From contig JANTQA010000044.1 of assembly GCA_027625915.1 (NCBI GenBank), positions 62,001 to 126,000 on the forward strand: DNA of 64,000 nucleotides, given 5' to 3'. A program made the translations under genes and the position numbers. The notes under the pieces are model-generated. The model was not told the DNA's origin. It saw only the letters and a program-made list of their open reading frames with translations, and made no database searches. Position 1 is the stretch's first letter. Every line of letters starts with the position of its first letter. The stretch is from Anaeramoeba flamelloides (lineage: Eukaryota > Metamonada > Anaeramoebidae). This document shows, piece after piece, positions 1-16,967 of the stretch.

Positions 1-68
1 AATTAATCTATTCTTGCCATCATCTCTGATAAAAACCTAAGGTTAATTCTCATTTCTCGATCTTTCTG

Positions 69-190
69 TTACTTCATCTCTTGCTTTGGAAATACATTAC
101 TAACAATACTATCAATTTCCTTGGAATTCAAGATTTTTTTGTCATCAACAAAACAATTTTCAAAATGATCCAAAACTCTAAACAAAGTGT
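69..190 (-). CDS. possible terminal exon of an unknown gene
   Basis: A TTACAG acceptor just above position 190 is followed on the minus strand by about 40 codons rich in charged residues (starting DTLFRVLDHFENCFVDD), ending at a stop at 69-71. The amino-acid composition looks more like protein than the surrounding AT-rich sequence. I could not find the upstream exon, and no family is recognised. It does not resemble the missing HECT C-lobe of the gene on its right. It could be chance. Confidence 0.22.
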
Positions 191-1280
191 CTGTAATTTT
201 TTAAATTTTTCTTGAATATAAGAACCACACAAAAAAAAAATAAAGAATGAAGTGTTAGTTTGAAAAACAGGTTATCTTCATTTTTGTTCTTCGGCTTTTC
301 AAGATTTTTCATTTTGGAGAAATTCAATAATAAAATTGGATGATTTTCTTACTTAGTCGTTTAGATCTTATGGAAATTTCTCTCTCTTCTTGGGATTTAA
401 CACATGAAGGTAAAATACCTTTTAAAAAACTATTTTATCCAAGATCCCAAACTATTTTCTCAATTGGTTTGTTAATTGTTTCTTTTTCTCTAAATTTTTG
501 TAATTTTTATTATTATATCAAAAAAGTATTTTGTTTTTCATTCTATTATTGTTTTTGAAATATATAAAAATGGTAATTATTAAATAGTTTTAATCTTTTA
601 TTATTTTGATTTTCTTTTACATTGATTACGTTTTAATTGAAGATCCAAAACAAGAAGATTTTAAATTGATTTAGTATTTTTACTAACAAAACCTAGTATT
701 AGATATGTTTTCTTAGAGAACAAAACAGTACCTCTCTTGAAAAAAACGTCTCCTTTTTCGAAAAAAAAACACTTATTCTCGAAAAAGTAAATATTAGTGA
801 AAAAATAATTATTGTACTGACATGCAAAATTATTGGCAAATTTGTCACTTTTAGATATAAAAATGTATTAAAAGAAAAAGATCCAATTTTCACTAACTTA
901 TTTTCATGATAGACTACACAAAGAATTTTTTTTTATTTAAAAAAAGAAAATTTTTGATGACCCAAAATTACTCTTTCCAGAATTTTCTCCTGATTTTTGA
1001 GAAAAAAAGAAAATTTGATAACAAAATCAACTTTATGAAAATTGGAAATCAAATTTTTACCAAATTACAAAAGAAAAATGATAAATTAAAAATTAATAAA
1101 GTGAACTAAAATAAATAAAGATGTGAATTATAAGATATATTTCAGAATGGGAATACTGTTTTTTCATCCCCTTCCCCCGTATCTTTTAGGAGAAATGACC
1201 AAATAATTAATCAAAAATAGAATGTATATAAAAAGAAAAATAAATTTCCAGTAAGAAAAGTCTTTTTTTTTTCTTTTTTT
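191..1280. other. gene-free stretch downstream of the HECT gene
   Basis: AT-rich sequence with only short open frames on both strands. A TTTCAG acceptor-like site near 1145 precedes a short, less AT-rich open frame on the plus strand. Another exon-like piece (TTAG ... GAAG|GTAAAA) lies near 353-411. Neither can be joined to anything. I see no HECT C-lobe coding here. Confidence 0.4.
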
Positions 1281-4200
1281 TTATTTTAAATTTTCACAAA
1301 CGGTTTTTTTAAACTCTTCCCAAGTGAACAAATAAAACAAATGGTATTCGGGAACAATATCTTTTAACCCCCTTTTCAATAAATTGATTTGATTATTGTA
1401 TTCGTTTAATCTATAATTAATTGCCAATTTTATGAATTCCTTTTTTCTTTCGTTACCAACAATGATTTGCTTTCCATTGAATAGTAATTCAACCGTTTGG
1501 TTATTAATTGAGTGTATGATAAATTTTTGAGAATTGTGATCAAAGTTTTCAATAATTTGGAATAACTTCTTATCAATTTTGTAAAGATCTCTTTTTGTTG
1601 GGCTTATCATTATTAATAATTTCCAGATTAATTGAGGGAAATTAACATTAATATTGATATTTGTTCTAATGGCCATACCTAGCAATCTACCTAATAATCG
1701 GAATTTGGGGTTATTGATAAGAGTAGGATTCAAAACAAGCATGTTATTTTCCAACTTGTAGCATACTTGTGATAATATTTTTTTTAATAAATCTTTTAAC
1801 GAATGAATAAATAAATTTCTTTTTTTTTGGATCATATATTCAAAATTTATATTTAAATTGTTATACAATTTGTTTTTAATTATATATTTTTTTTTGTTCT
1901 TGTCAAATTTTCGAATTTCCCAAGAATATAGATTATTTCTTAATAATTCTGGTTTAATGTTCAATAATTCGCTATAGGGGTTTATTATGATTGGGATTTT
2001 ATAAGGTAAAGTTGTAATAAATAAAGATTCATCTATTAACATTTTTTTCACATTATAGAATATTAATTCCCTCAGATCTGAAAAATAGCATGATATGAAA
2101 AGAAATGAATTTAAGGTGTCATTTTTATATTGAAGTTTTTCAATTAGATTTAAATCTATGATTGAAATAAATTTAATAATTAATTGGTTAAAATATCTTA
2201 ATATCATAAATCTCCTTTTAATAATTTCCAAATCAATATTATTAAATATTGATTTTTTATAAATTTTCTTATTTGAATGAATTAATTGTTTAATGTTTAA
2301 ATTTGTTAATAATATTTGATTATTTGTTGAATTCCTTTCTAATAATTGATTAATAAATAGTATTAATTTCCGATCTAATTTTGGATTCCAATAATTTAAA
2401 TTTTCATGAAAAGCTAATTGAATAATCTTTTCAGAATTTTTTGATAATAATTTTTTTTCGTTAATTTGATTATCTGTTTTTGTTTTTTGTTTTTCTTTGA
2501 TTAATGTTTTTTGCATTTTTCTTTTTGGGTTTTTTAATATATTATTATTATTAATTCTTTCATTATTATAAGTGTTATTGTGTTTATATTTATTATTATT
2601 ATTGACCTCCTTTTTCATATTTAAATTCCTTAAAATTAAATAAAAGTTAATTTCTTGTTGAAGATTATTTTGTTTAATTTTTGTATCAAAAGTAAATAAA
2701 TAATTAAAAATATCAATATTTGAATTTCGATCATCATTTGTTAAATAGTGTTTTTGAAAATATTGCTTTAGTTGTAAAATTTCTTTAAAATTAGTAAAAT
2801 TTTGAGAATTATTATTATGCTTTAATATATAATTAAATTTTTTAATTGAATAATTTGAATTAGTTATGGCGTCTTCAATCAAAGTGTTTGGTAAATAACC
2901 ATTATCACTTCGAATTTCAACTAATAAATTAATAAAAAACACAAACTTTTGAAACCAAATTGGATTTTTTTTGATTAAATTCTTTTGCAAATTATTATCC
3001 ATAGAGTTGTTATTTTTATTTATAGTGCCTAAATTAATACCCATCTGATTGATGTTGTTATTACCTAATAACCCATTCTTGTTTGAACTTGAAAAGGAAG
3101 ATGACAGGGGCATTAATGATTTGGAAGAAGAAAATTGTTCGTTTTTTTCTAATAATTCTGACCAAATAGCTGTTAAAGTTAAAAATTCAATAATTTTTTT
3201 ACAATAATTAGAATGGGATTTTATATTAAATAGAAAATTGGATCTTTTATTCTCTTCAATAAATAATTTTGTCATTTCTGATTTTAAATTTCCGATTTCT
3301 TTATTTTCTATATTAAAATTATGAAATAAATCATCTTTATTAAAATCTTTATTAAAGGGATCATTTCTACTTAAAGTATATCTATTTATCTGAAATAACA
3401 ATATTTTGGACAATAAACGAAAAATAATTTTTCTCATATTTAAATAAAATTTTCTCTTTTGTAATATTCTTAATAATGCTTGAAAAATATCATTGCAATA
3501 AAACTGTTGTAATAAATTAGGAGAAATCTTGAAAATCCATTTTAATAATGATAAAATGTGCTCATCACAAGAAAATTGAAATACATTTTCATCAATTAAA
3601 TTCATTTTATAAGGCATGACATAAAATCGATAGCCCCAACTGTACATATTTTTATTATTTAATTTCCCATCGTCATATGGAATTTTAAAATCTGTAAAAA
3701 TGGGATGATCAGTTCTCTTCACTTTTAACCAAAAATGATTACCATTAATTTTTATTGGTTTGAAACTATTTGAAATACTTCCAACGTGAAAGGAAATTAA
3801 TTGGTTTTGGTTTAAATCCTTGTATAAGTATAAAACTTCGTTTTCGTCTTTTAATTGTGTTTGTCTATCGAAAAAAATTTGTAATTTCTTAGCGTTTGGA
3901 ATAAAAATATATTGTGTAATTAAATTTTTTGATTTTGATTTTGATTTTGATTTTGGTTTGGATTTGGATTTGTACTTCATTTGTAATTTGGATTTCAATT
4001 TCAATGGGTGTTTTGATTGATATGTATATACTGGCAATTTTTTATTTTTTAGATCATTTAATTGTATCATACATTCTTTTTTTATTAATAATGCCAAATT
4101 TTTCTCTTCAGATTTAGATAAACTTTTTTGTAAAAATATTTTTAATAACTTTTCATAATTTTCTTTTGCCATTTTTTTCATATTGAATGATAGAAAAGAA

Positions 4201-4835
4201 TTTTCTTCCTGTAATAAAGTTAAAACTTTATGTAAATCAATCAATGAATTTTGGTTGTCAAATAAATTTATTGAAATTTTGTTTGGAAAATATTTCACAA
4301 AATATCCCAATAAATAAAATAAGGAATTACGCGCATAATGAATCGATAATGAATCTTCAATTTGGGAAGTCATATGTTTTAATTTTTCAATTGGGATGGA
4401 CCATAAACTTTCCATTGGTAAACGGTTGTTTATTCTATCTCTCTTATTTTTTAATGATTCCAAAACCTCAATATTGTACCAAAAATCACGATTAATTCCC
4501 AATTTTGGTTCAAAGGTTCTTAATAAAATGGTCTGGCTTCCTTTATCCTTAGAGATCACTAATCCAATTCTTTGAATGGTTTCATCCATTTCGGGCACCC
4601 AGTAATTGTTTTTTGAGATTAATTTTTCTTTTGAAATAATTAAAATATGATCCCCTATTCGAATGTTTTCCCAATTTTCATTATAATTATTAAATTCATT
4701 GTTATTATGTTTATTTTCTTGATTTTCATCATCATCATAGTCATAATCTTGATGATCATTGTCATCATCATCACTATCATCATCATTAACAGTAATATTA
4801 CCCTCGTTACTTGTATTATTAGTTTCATTGATCAT
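1281..4835 (-). CDS. C-terminal segment of giant HECT E3 ligase-like protein (HECT N-lobe)
   Basis: This 1184-residue segment is the end of the gene that begins at 12521. Near residues 40-130 a block starting IRIGDHILIIS resembles the small beta-barrel domains of large HECT ligases. Around residues 275-400 lies a module with SKHP, IFFDRQTQ and a closing SWGYRFYVMP, the pattern of the beta-sandwich in HECTD4/ZZEF1-like proteins; a second copy sits in the preceding segment. The last 170 residues are a HECT N-lobe: FRLLGRLLGMAI, a nucleus-like FNGKQIIVGNERKKEF, and finally IVPEYHLFYLFTWEEF. A HECT domain should continue for about 100 residues to the catalytic cysteine, but the frame stops at 1281-1283 right after the position of the usual C-G. 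Family function would be ubiquitin transfer; catalysis is doubtful here. Poly-Asn and Lys/Ser runs occur throughout. Confidence 0.8.
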   Translation of the reverse strand: MINETNNTSNEGNITVNDDDSDDDDNDHQDYDYDDDENQENKHNNNEFNNYNENWENIRIGDHILIISKEKLISKNNYWVPEMDETIQRIGLVISKDKGSQTILLRTFEPKLGINRDFWYNIEVLESLKNKRDRINNRLPMESLWSIPIEKLKHMTSQIEDSLSIHYARNSLFYLLGYFVKYFPNKISINLFDNQNSLIDLHKVLTLLQEENSFLSFNMKKMAKENYEKLLKIFLQKSLSKSEEKNLALLIKKECMIQLNDLKNKKLPVYTYQSKHPLKLKSKLQMKYKSKSKPKSKSKSKSKNLITQYIFIPNAKKLQIFFDRQTQLKDENEVLYLYKDLNQNQLISFHVGSISNSFKPIKINGNHFWLKVKRTDHPIFTDFKIPYDDGKLNNKNMYSWGYRFYVMPYKMNLIDENVFQFSCDEHILSLLKWIFKISPNLLQQFYCNDIFQALLRILQKRKFYLNMRKIIFRLLSKILLFQINRYTLSRNDPFNKDFNKDDLFHNFNIENKEIGNLKSEMTKLFIEENKRSNFLFNIKSHSNYCKKIIEFLTLTAIWSELLEKNEQFSSSKSLMPLSSSFSSSNKNGLLGNNNINQMGINLGTINKNNNSMDNNLQKNLIKKNPIWFQKFVFFINLLVEIRSDNGYLPNTLIEDAITNSNYSIKKFNYILKHNNNSQNFTNFKEILQLKQYFQKHYLTNDDRNSNIDIFNYLFTFDTKIKQNNLQQEINFYLILRNLNMKKEVNNNNKYKHNNTYNNERINNNNILKNPKRKMQKTLIKEKQKTKTDNQINEKKLLSKNSEKIIQLAFHENLNYWNPKLDRKLILFINQLLERNSTNNQILLTNLNIKQLIHSNKKIYKKSIFNNIDLEIIKRRFMILRYFNQLIIKFISIIDLNLIEKLQYKNDTLNSFLFISCYFSDLRELIFYNVKKMLIDESLFITTLPYKIPIIINPYSELLNIKPELLRNNLYSWEIRKFDKNKKKYIIKNKLYNNLNINFEYMIQKKRNLFIHSLKDLLKKILSQVCYKLENNMLVLNPTLINNPKFRLLGRLLGMAIRTNININVNFPQLIWKLLIMISPTKRDLYKIDKKLFQIIENFDHNSQKFIIHSINNQTVELLFNGKQIIVGNERKKEFIKLAINYRLNEYNNQINLLKRGLKDIVPEYHLFYLFTWEEFKKTVCENLK

Positions 4836-5002
4836 TAATCGTGGTAATTTTTGTAAAATAATGAAATCATTATGTTTATATTGTTTTTGTTCATTACTAT
4901 TCTTGTTATGATTTTTATTCTTTAATAATAAATTAAAATTAGTATTATTTAATTTATTGAAAATTATTTTTTTTCAATTTTTTTTCTTTTTTTGTAATCT
5001 AA

Positions 5003-10825
<5,823 letters not shown>

Positions 10826-10898
10826 TATTTTTAAATTATTTTTGTTTATTTTATTTTTGTCAATTACTAATAAAAAATATAATAATTGTTTTTTCTGA

Positions 10899-12521
10899 TC
10901 AGCAAAAAATTTTTATATATTTTGTTAAATATTTTTTTTTTTTAAATAAATTTAATAAATTTAATTTATTTTTCAGTTTTTTCTTGATTTTATTATTTTG
11001 ATTTATAAAAATTGGCAAATTAAATAAAAAATTGATTTCATTTAATTCATATTTTTTAATTATTGATAAATCCTTTTTATTAATTTTAATTAAATTTTGT
11101 CCATTCCAAAAAAATAAATAATTCTCTAATATACAAATTGAGCAATCCCTATTCTTGATATTATTTAATTTTTCTTGACATAATTTATTCAACGTTAGTA
11201 TTTGGTATACTTTTCCAATTTTGGAATTTAATTGCCCCTTGCCTACTTTTAATAATCCGTATGAGCAATATACATATAAAAAATGTTCTGAAATTGCTAA
11301 AGAGGGCTGAAATTTTAAGAAAATATTATCTTTATTAAAATCTTCAACCAGATTCATATTATCGTCATTGGCATTATGTCTAGTATTATAATCGTAATGG
11401 TAATTTTTTATGTTAAATGATATTTCTTTAAATTCATTTATTTTCCCAAGAATATTAGAAATTTTAAATTCCTTTAATGGTATAAAATTAAAAATTTCAT
11501 TAATACCTTTTTGAATATTTTCTGTTAAAATGGTTTTATTATATTTTGTGTTTATTAAATTCTTTATCAATAACAATAGTATTTGAAACTGGCCAGTTGT
11601 GTAATATAACCAAAATAATATTTTGAGAAACTTTTCATAGACTAAGCTATTATCTAATTTCATCTTTTCTTCCTTAACAATTTTTAAAATATATTCCAGA
11701 AATGAACTAAGAATATTTTGTGGTTCCTTTCTTAAACTTAAAACTGTCAGGGATCGTAAATGTTGAAGTAAAAGATCAAAATTTGTTTTGTTATCACTAT
11801 TCTCACTTTGGTTTGAGAAGAATGCTAAAAAGAATTGAAATTGTAAATTATAAGAATTATCTTTAGTGTTGATGATCGGATGGTTTTTGAATTTTAAAAT
11901 CTTGTTATTTTTTGATCCTTTTTTTAATCCAAATTTCTTCTGGCTTGAGGGTAAATGTTTTTTTTCTTTTTCTTTGTCTTTTTGTTTTTTTCCTTGTTGT
12001 ATTTCTTTAATTGATTCAAAATATTTTTCAATTAAAGGCAATTTTGGAAGAAAATGTGATCTATGGAAAAGTGTCGAGTATTTTAAAGGATTTTTTATAT
12101 CAAATAATTTTGTTGACAAACAAAATGTTTTAAAAACAATTTCAGCTTTTTGTTCTTTTTCTTTTTGTTTTTCTTTTTGTTTTTGTTTTTCTTTTTCTTT
12201 TTGTTTTTCTTCTTTTTCTTCTTTTTCTCCTTCAATGTCTTCTTCGGGTAATTTCAAATCTGTTTTTTGATTTAAAAATCCAACAGCAGATAATAAATCG
12301 TTATCAAAACCAAATAATAAGCCATTTTTATGATGCTTTGATTTTAATTGTAAAAGTAGTTTTTTCGTTTGTTTTGAATAGGAATCAAATTGCTCAAAGT
12401 GTTTGTTAGCTTCTTGTGTTATAAACTCGTCTTTAAAAAGGAGCGAATAAGACTGAATTGTTTCAGAGTTTATTAATGAGTATGAGGTCAATGTGCTTAA
12501 TATTTCGTGGTTAGCTTCCAT
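10899..12521 (-). CDS. N-terminal segment of giant HECT E3 ligase-like protein
   Basis: 540 residues from an ATG at 12519-12521, the only good start for the giant gene. After about 90 residues there is a Lys/Glu/Gln insertion (about residues 96-130). Residues from about 390 on form beta-propeller-like strands (ISEHFLYVYCSYGLLKVG, ILENYLFFWNGQNLIKI), a pattern seen near the N-terminus of HECTD4-like ligases. The frame ends at 10899 after an A5T6 run (10904-10914). Removing a single base there would continue the frame directly into the next segment with coding-like sequence (FADQKKQLLYF), and no GT donor lies between about 11134 and the stop, so a spliced junction is unlikely. I therefore read the three segments as one gene of about 3,700 residues. 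The family assignment of this part alone would be weak. Confidence 0.7.
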   Translation of the reverse strand: MEANHEILSTLTSYSLINSETIQSYSLLFKDEFITQEANKHFEQFDSYSKQTKKLLLQLKSKHHKNGLLFGFDNDLLSAVGFLNQKTDLKLPEEDIEGEKEEKEEKQKEKEKQKQKEKQKEKEQKAEIVFKTFCLSTKLFDIKNPLKYSTLFHRSHFLPKLPLIEKYFESIKEIQQGKKQKDKEKEKKHLPSSQKKFGLKKGSKNNKILKFKNHPIINTKDNSYNLQFQFFLAFFSNQSENSDNKTNFDLLLQHLRSLTVLSLRKEPQNILSSFLEYILKIVKEEKMKLDNSLVYEKFLKILFWLYYTTGQFQILLLLIKNLINTKYNKTILTENIQKGINEIFNFIPLKEFKISNILGKINEFKEISFNIKNYHYDYNTRHNANDDNMNLVEDFNKDNIFLKFQPSLAISEHFLYVYCSYGLLKVGKGQLNSKIGKVYQILTLNKLCQEKLNNIKNRDCSICILENYLFFWNGQNLIKINKKDLSIIKKYELNEINFLFNLPIFINQNNKIKKKLKNKLNLLNLFKKKKYLTKYIKIFC

Positions 12522-13673
12522 TTTGAAATTGTGGATTTTTTTTTTTTTTTATTGTTTATTAGCTACCAGTAAGTCGCTTAGTGTTTGATAAAAATTGATC
12601 GTAGTTGAGCAAAGCTGAGTTTTTTTCTCAAAGCTAATCAAAATTGATCTTGTTGCTTTCAATAACAAAATGTTTTATTTTGTCTTTTGGTTTGGAAAAA
12701 ATGATTTTCTTATCGAAAGATATTTTACTAAGAAAGTTCTGCATTTGAATGAGGTAATTCCTTTATTGTCATCGGGGAGAATTTAAACTTTATTTAATTC
12801 ACAAATTTTTATATTTGTTTGTCGTTTTTTTAAGGGTACTCATTCTAGCGAAACAAATTTGTTTGTAATCAAAAAAATTGTTTTACTTTTATATGGATAA
12901 TTGTTCAAATTCCAGTTGAACTCACAATCCTTTGTGTGATAATTGATAGATTTTTAACAATCGATAACCAAAATAGTAGAAATTTTTTATAAAAGAAAGA
13001 ACCAAAGGATAAATCTCAATCTCAAATTTGAAAAATACTTTTGAGTATAAACTTCTCAGTTTTCGAAGTGTCTCTCTTTGACGATTTTTGAGATCTCAAT
13101 TTTTGAAGATTTTTATTTTTCAAATGAGTTATTTTTATCGAAAGAATATTACATAATCCATACATGCTCAAATTTTGTCGGACTCCAAATTGAAAATTCA
13201 TTTTTTTTTTATTTTTCAAAAAAGCTATTTATAAAAAAAAACTGTAATTAGAGATACATTTAAGAAATATATTTTTTAACTTTTGAGTCTGAATTTTGTT
13301 TATTCAAATTTAACTTTGTTCCAAAATCTATTTTTTTTATCAAGAATTCTGATTTTTTTACTCAGAAAATGTAACAGTTTTAATTAGTGAGATCAATTGT
13401 TTGAACCATTTTTATAACTAATTGTTAGAGGCTTTCGAGTCACAGGTGTTAATATAAACTCTTTTTCAAACAAAAGGGTACACTTCCCAAATCATCAATA
13501 CTGTGGAAATTAATTGTTAATAAGTTAATTACTCATGGTGATTATCATTTTAATTATTCATTTTTTCATTTTTTGTTTTTTATTTATGGATATTGAACAG
13601 TTGGAAAATGAAAAAAAAAAATAAGATAAAAAGAAATTAATTTGGAAATAATAATGGAAAAGGTTTAAGTTTG
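12522..13673. other. gene-free stretch upstream of the giant ligase
   Basis: AT-rich sequence, presumably including the 5' flank of the minus-strand ligase gene, with a T run directly before the ATG. No convincing coding, RNA gene or repeat family was seen. Confidence 0.4.
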
Positions 13674-13695
13674 ATTATATCTAGCTAGATATAAT
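13674..13695. repeat. perfect 22-bp palindrome
   Basis: ATTATATCTAG followed immediately by its exact reverse complement. It lies just before a transposase-like fragment, so it might be a terminal or sub-terminal site; that is inference. Confidence 0.6.
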
Positions 13696-13702
13696 GGATT
13701 AA

Positions 13703-13936
13703 GAAAGACCATTATTGGGTTGGTGTATTGAACAAATAAAAGAGAAAATATTGAAAAAAAAAAAAACAATCCCAATAAAATACCCAGATGAATTGCGGAT
13801 TTATATTGAAAATGAAACTTTAAATAACCAAAGTTTGACTTGTAAAAATTTATCAAGAAAATTTAGAGAACTGTTTCCCAATTCACCTTGTTCTAAGGTT
13901 TTTATTGGTTTTTATATTTTTTTCCGCTACAATTTA
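13703..13936 (+). pseudogene. Tc1-like transposase DNA-binding domain fragment
   Basis: An open frame without a proper ATG encodes a stretch around IKYPDELRIYIENETLNNQ followed by SLTCKNLSRKFRELFPNSP. The pattern 'ely..yI..n...S..elsrkf...fp' resembles the helix-turn-helix at the N-terminus of Tc1/mariner-like transposases. The reading stops after about 75 codons and no DDE catalytic part is visible downstream. It may be the relic of an autonomous partner of the MITEs found at 23-24, 35 and 56 kb, or an exon of a domesticated gene. The link is inference. Confidence 0.4.
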
Positions 13937-13939
13937 TAA

Positions 13940-16610
13940 AACAATTTTTTTTCATTTCAAAGAAAAGAATACATCAATTTGAAATTATTTAATTATATTT
14001 TTTATTGTTTTGTTTTACATGTTTTTAAATATTCTTTTGGGTTTTTTTCTATGTTTTAAAGAGTTTTTTATATTTTGGAATGATTCTATAATTAATTTAA
14101 TTCAATTAAAATAATTCTTGAAATTTTATATGCTGCGTATTTGAAAAATAGTTTAATTTAGATGTACTAGGAGCATAAACAAATTTTCAGAATAAAAGGC
14201 CGATCTTAGATTTGAATAATGAATGGTTTTTATATCGTTTTGAAGTTTTTCCTCTCACAATGAAAATTTTGCAAATTAATCATTTTTTCTCTTTTTTCTT
14301 TTTTCAACCATGTTTTGTTAAAATGAAAAATGAAAATGAAAAATTGGAAAGAAGTACAAGATGAATAAATCAAAAAATTTGGTTTCAAATATGAAAAAGA
14401 GATTATATTTAGTTATTCAAATAGATAGATAAATGGGTTTTTTTACTTTTTTAAATTTTCTTTTTTTTATGTAATGCTTCTTTCAAAATAAATATCCCAA
14501 TTTTTTTTAACAGTTTTTTTTATTTTTTTTTCTTTGATTTTTCGACAAAAAATAAATATCTCTTGAGTATAGTATTGAATATTAAAATCTAAATTTTTAT
14601 ATTATAATAGATAACTTCAATTATTAAAAATATTTTAATTTAAAATTTGATTTTTTAATGGGCCAATTATTATGAAAGATAGTTTACATTAATTTAAGAT
14701 TTTCTCTGAGTAGACACTAAACCCTTTCATTCAATAATTATTTTTTTTTATTTTTTTTCTTTTATAAAACAAGAAAGTTAATTATTCTTTATATAAAATC
14801 AATAAATAAAACTACCAAAAAAAACATTTTAATGAGAAAAAGAAAAATAGAAAATTCATTCAAAAATCTTCCAGAATGGTAAATTAAATTCTCACCAAAC
14901 CAAAAAAAAAAGGAATAAAAATTAATTAAAATTCAATGAGAATAAATTACATAAAAAGTTACTTGAGAACAAACCAATATAAAATAAGTGATTTTTTCAA
15001 TTTTTTTTTTTTTGGTAAAATATTATAAAACCAAAGGAAAAATTAAATCAGAGTCAATTTTTAAGTGGTGTTGTTATTTAAGTATTTATTTAAAAATCTA
15101 TTGATCAATCAAATACCATAATATTAATTTGAATCCTTAATTCAAATAGTTTTTTTTTTTTAATTTTTTATGTAATGTGTTTGTTTTATTAAACTTTATT
15201 CTATTATTTTTCTCTTGTATTTTAATTTGAATTTTAGAAAAATCAATTTATTTTATTTTTATTCAACTTTGAAAAATTGTTTTTGAAATAAAAAAGAATA
15301 AACTCATTTGAAAAATAATTTTTAAATTTGGATTTTTGGTTTTTAATCAATTTATTTTTTCTATTTTAAGGGGTAGACATTTTATAAAAATAAAATAAAA
15401 TCTTGTCAAGATCTTCCTTTTTTTTTTTTTTTTGTAATTTGTATTTCAACTTAAGAAATGGATGAGTTAGCCTCTTTTTAACAATTTATTGATTTAAATC
15501 TCTTTTTTGAAATTCAAAATTTGCATGTTTCCAATATAAAACCAAAAAAGTAACCTATTATTTTGTTTAACAATTAAGTTAATTCTTGAAAATGGAAAAA
15601 CAAATTTTTGGTTTTATGTTGGAAAGTATTGTTTTCGAAAGCAAATTTTTTATTTTGTTTCTTTTTCTTTGATTAATATTTCAATTCAAATCTCAGTCAA
15701 TAAAACTAAATGAAGTATAGGTGATCCAAGAAATGAATATTCGGTATAAGCTTAACTACAGTTTCTCAATTAAACTGAGATATATTAAGCAAAAAATTTT
15801 TTTTCTTAATGATTTAAAAAAGTTGTCTTTGATTTTCAAAAAATGAAAAAAAATTGCAAAAAAATTTTCAATATTGAAAAATTTTTTTAACAAATTGTTT
15901 GGTCTTATTCACAAGAATCCTTATAACAATTCAATTTGGTTTTGGCAGAAAAAAAATGATTTTGAATTTTGAGGATAAAATTAACTAATTCCCAAATATC
16001 TTCAACAAAATTTTATTTTGAACAATCGAATTTTTTCTTAAAACAAAAACAAAATTCCCGAGTAAAATTATTACATGACTTTAAAACTTTGATTATTATA
16101 ACAACTATTCTTAAAAAAATACAATTATTTTTAAATCTGTTGAATATATCAATTTTTTTGGGTTAACCAAAAGTTTTATCTCAAAAAAGAAAAAAAATCT
16201 TTATATTAATATTACTGGTAACAAAGAAATGATATAGTATAATAATGATGAAAATGTCAATAAACGGTGTAAAAACTTGTTAAATTGTGAGAAAAAAAAA
16301 GAATTTAAAAGTTTTCTTTTTCAGAAAAAATGGAAAAAAAAAATTGATCTCACTAAACTAATTTTCTTTTATGGCTTTCTTAGTAGATCAGAATTTTTTG
16401 ACATTTGGGATCTACAAAATTTGTAAGTAGAGAATACCACCAATAACATATTTTAAAATTTTGCCTTGTTGTCGTAGAAGACTAGTCCCTTTTTTTGATC
16501 TTACTTTTCATTTTCAGGGTTCTGTGATTCTATTAAGATTTACAATCAAAAATCCGGTTGAACTATTTTTCCCCTTGAGGTTTTTTTTCCACAATAGCAA
16601 ATATTTGAAA
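13940..16610. other. gene-free stretch with diverged repeats
   Basis: No coding signal. It contains one copy of a diverged duplicate (15440-15740) and an ACTAGTCCCT motif at 16481-16490 like the right ends of the TTAA-flanked units, so 15366-16490 may be a decayed member beginning with TTAAGGGG. Confidence 0.35.
15440..15740 (+). repeat. dispersed repeat R5, copy 1
   Basis: Aligns by eye to 25475-25790: both carry TGGATGAGT, then AACAATTTATT, and further on ATGTTGGAAAGT / ATATTGGAAAGT. Both copies have the same orientation and are strongly diverged. Confidence 0.5.
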
Positions 16611-16680
16611 GGATAGGTTAGGGTCGGTTAAATTAGGTTATTTGTGTTTGGGTTGGATTGGTTTATTAGGTTAGATAAGT
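16611..16680 (+). repeat. TTAGG-like degenerate array
   Basis: A 70-bp G-rich island in AT-rich sequence made of loose repeats such as AGGTTAGGGTCGG, TTAGGTTA and TTAGGTTAGA. It resembles a degenerate internal telomere-like tract but could be chance. Confidence 0.4.
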
Positions 16681-16967
16681 TTGCCAAATTTCCCTTAATT
16701 TTTTGTTTGCCCAATTAAAAAAACATAAAAAATGAAATAAAAAATCAAAAAAGCAAACAAATAAAAAAACAATTATTCTAAAGTGGGTTCTTTTAGAAAG
16801 AGTTTAAAGGTTTTTTTTTTTTTTTTTTTGTTTTTTTTAGAGTTTTGTGTTGATGTAGCGAAGTGTATGAAAATTCTTTTTTTTGTTCTTCGGAATAAAA
16901 CATTTTTTTTATCAAACTAAAAGAAAAAAAAATCTTTGAGTTTTTTGCATCTTTCTAATTTTTCAAT

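Noticed and set aside
191-1280. Possible HECT C-lobe exon left of the HECT segment
   Set aside because: Read in all minus frames, including across A runs; no CFN-like catalytic motif or aromatic C-lobe pattern found.
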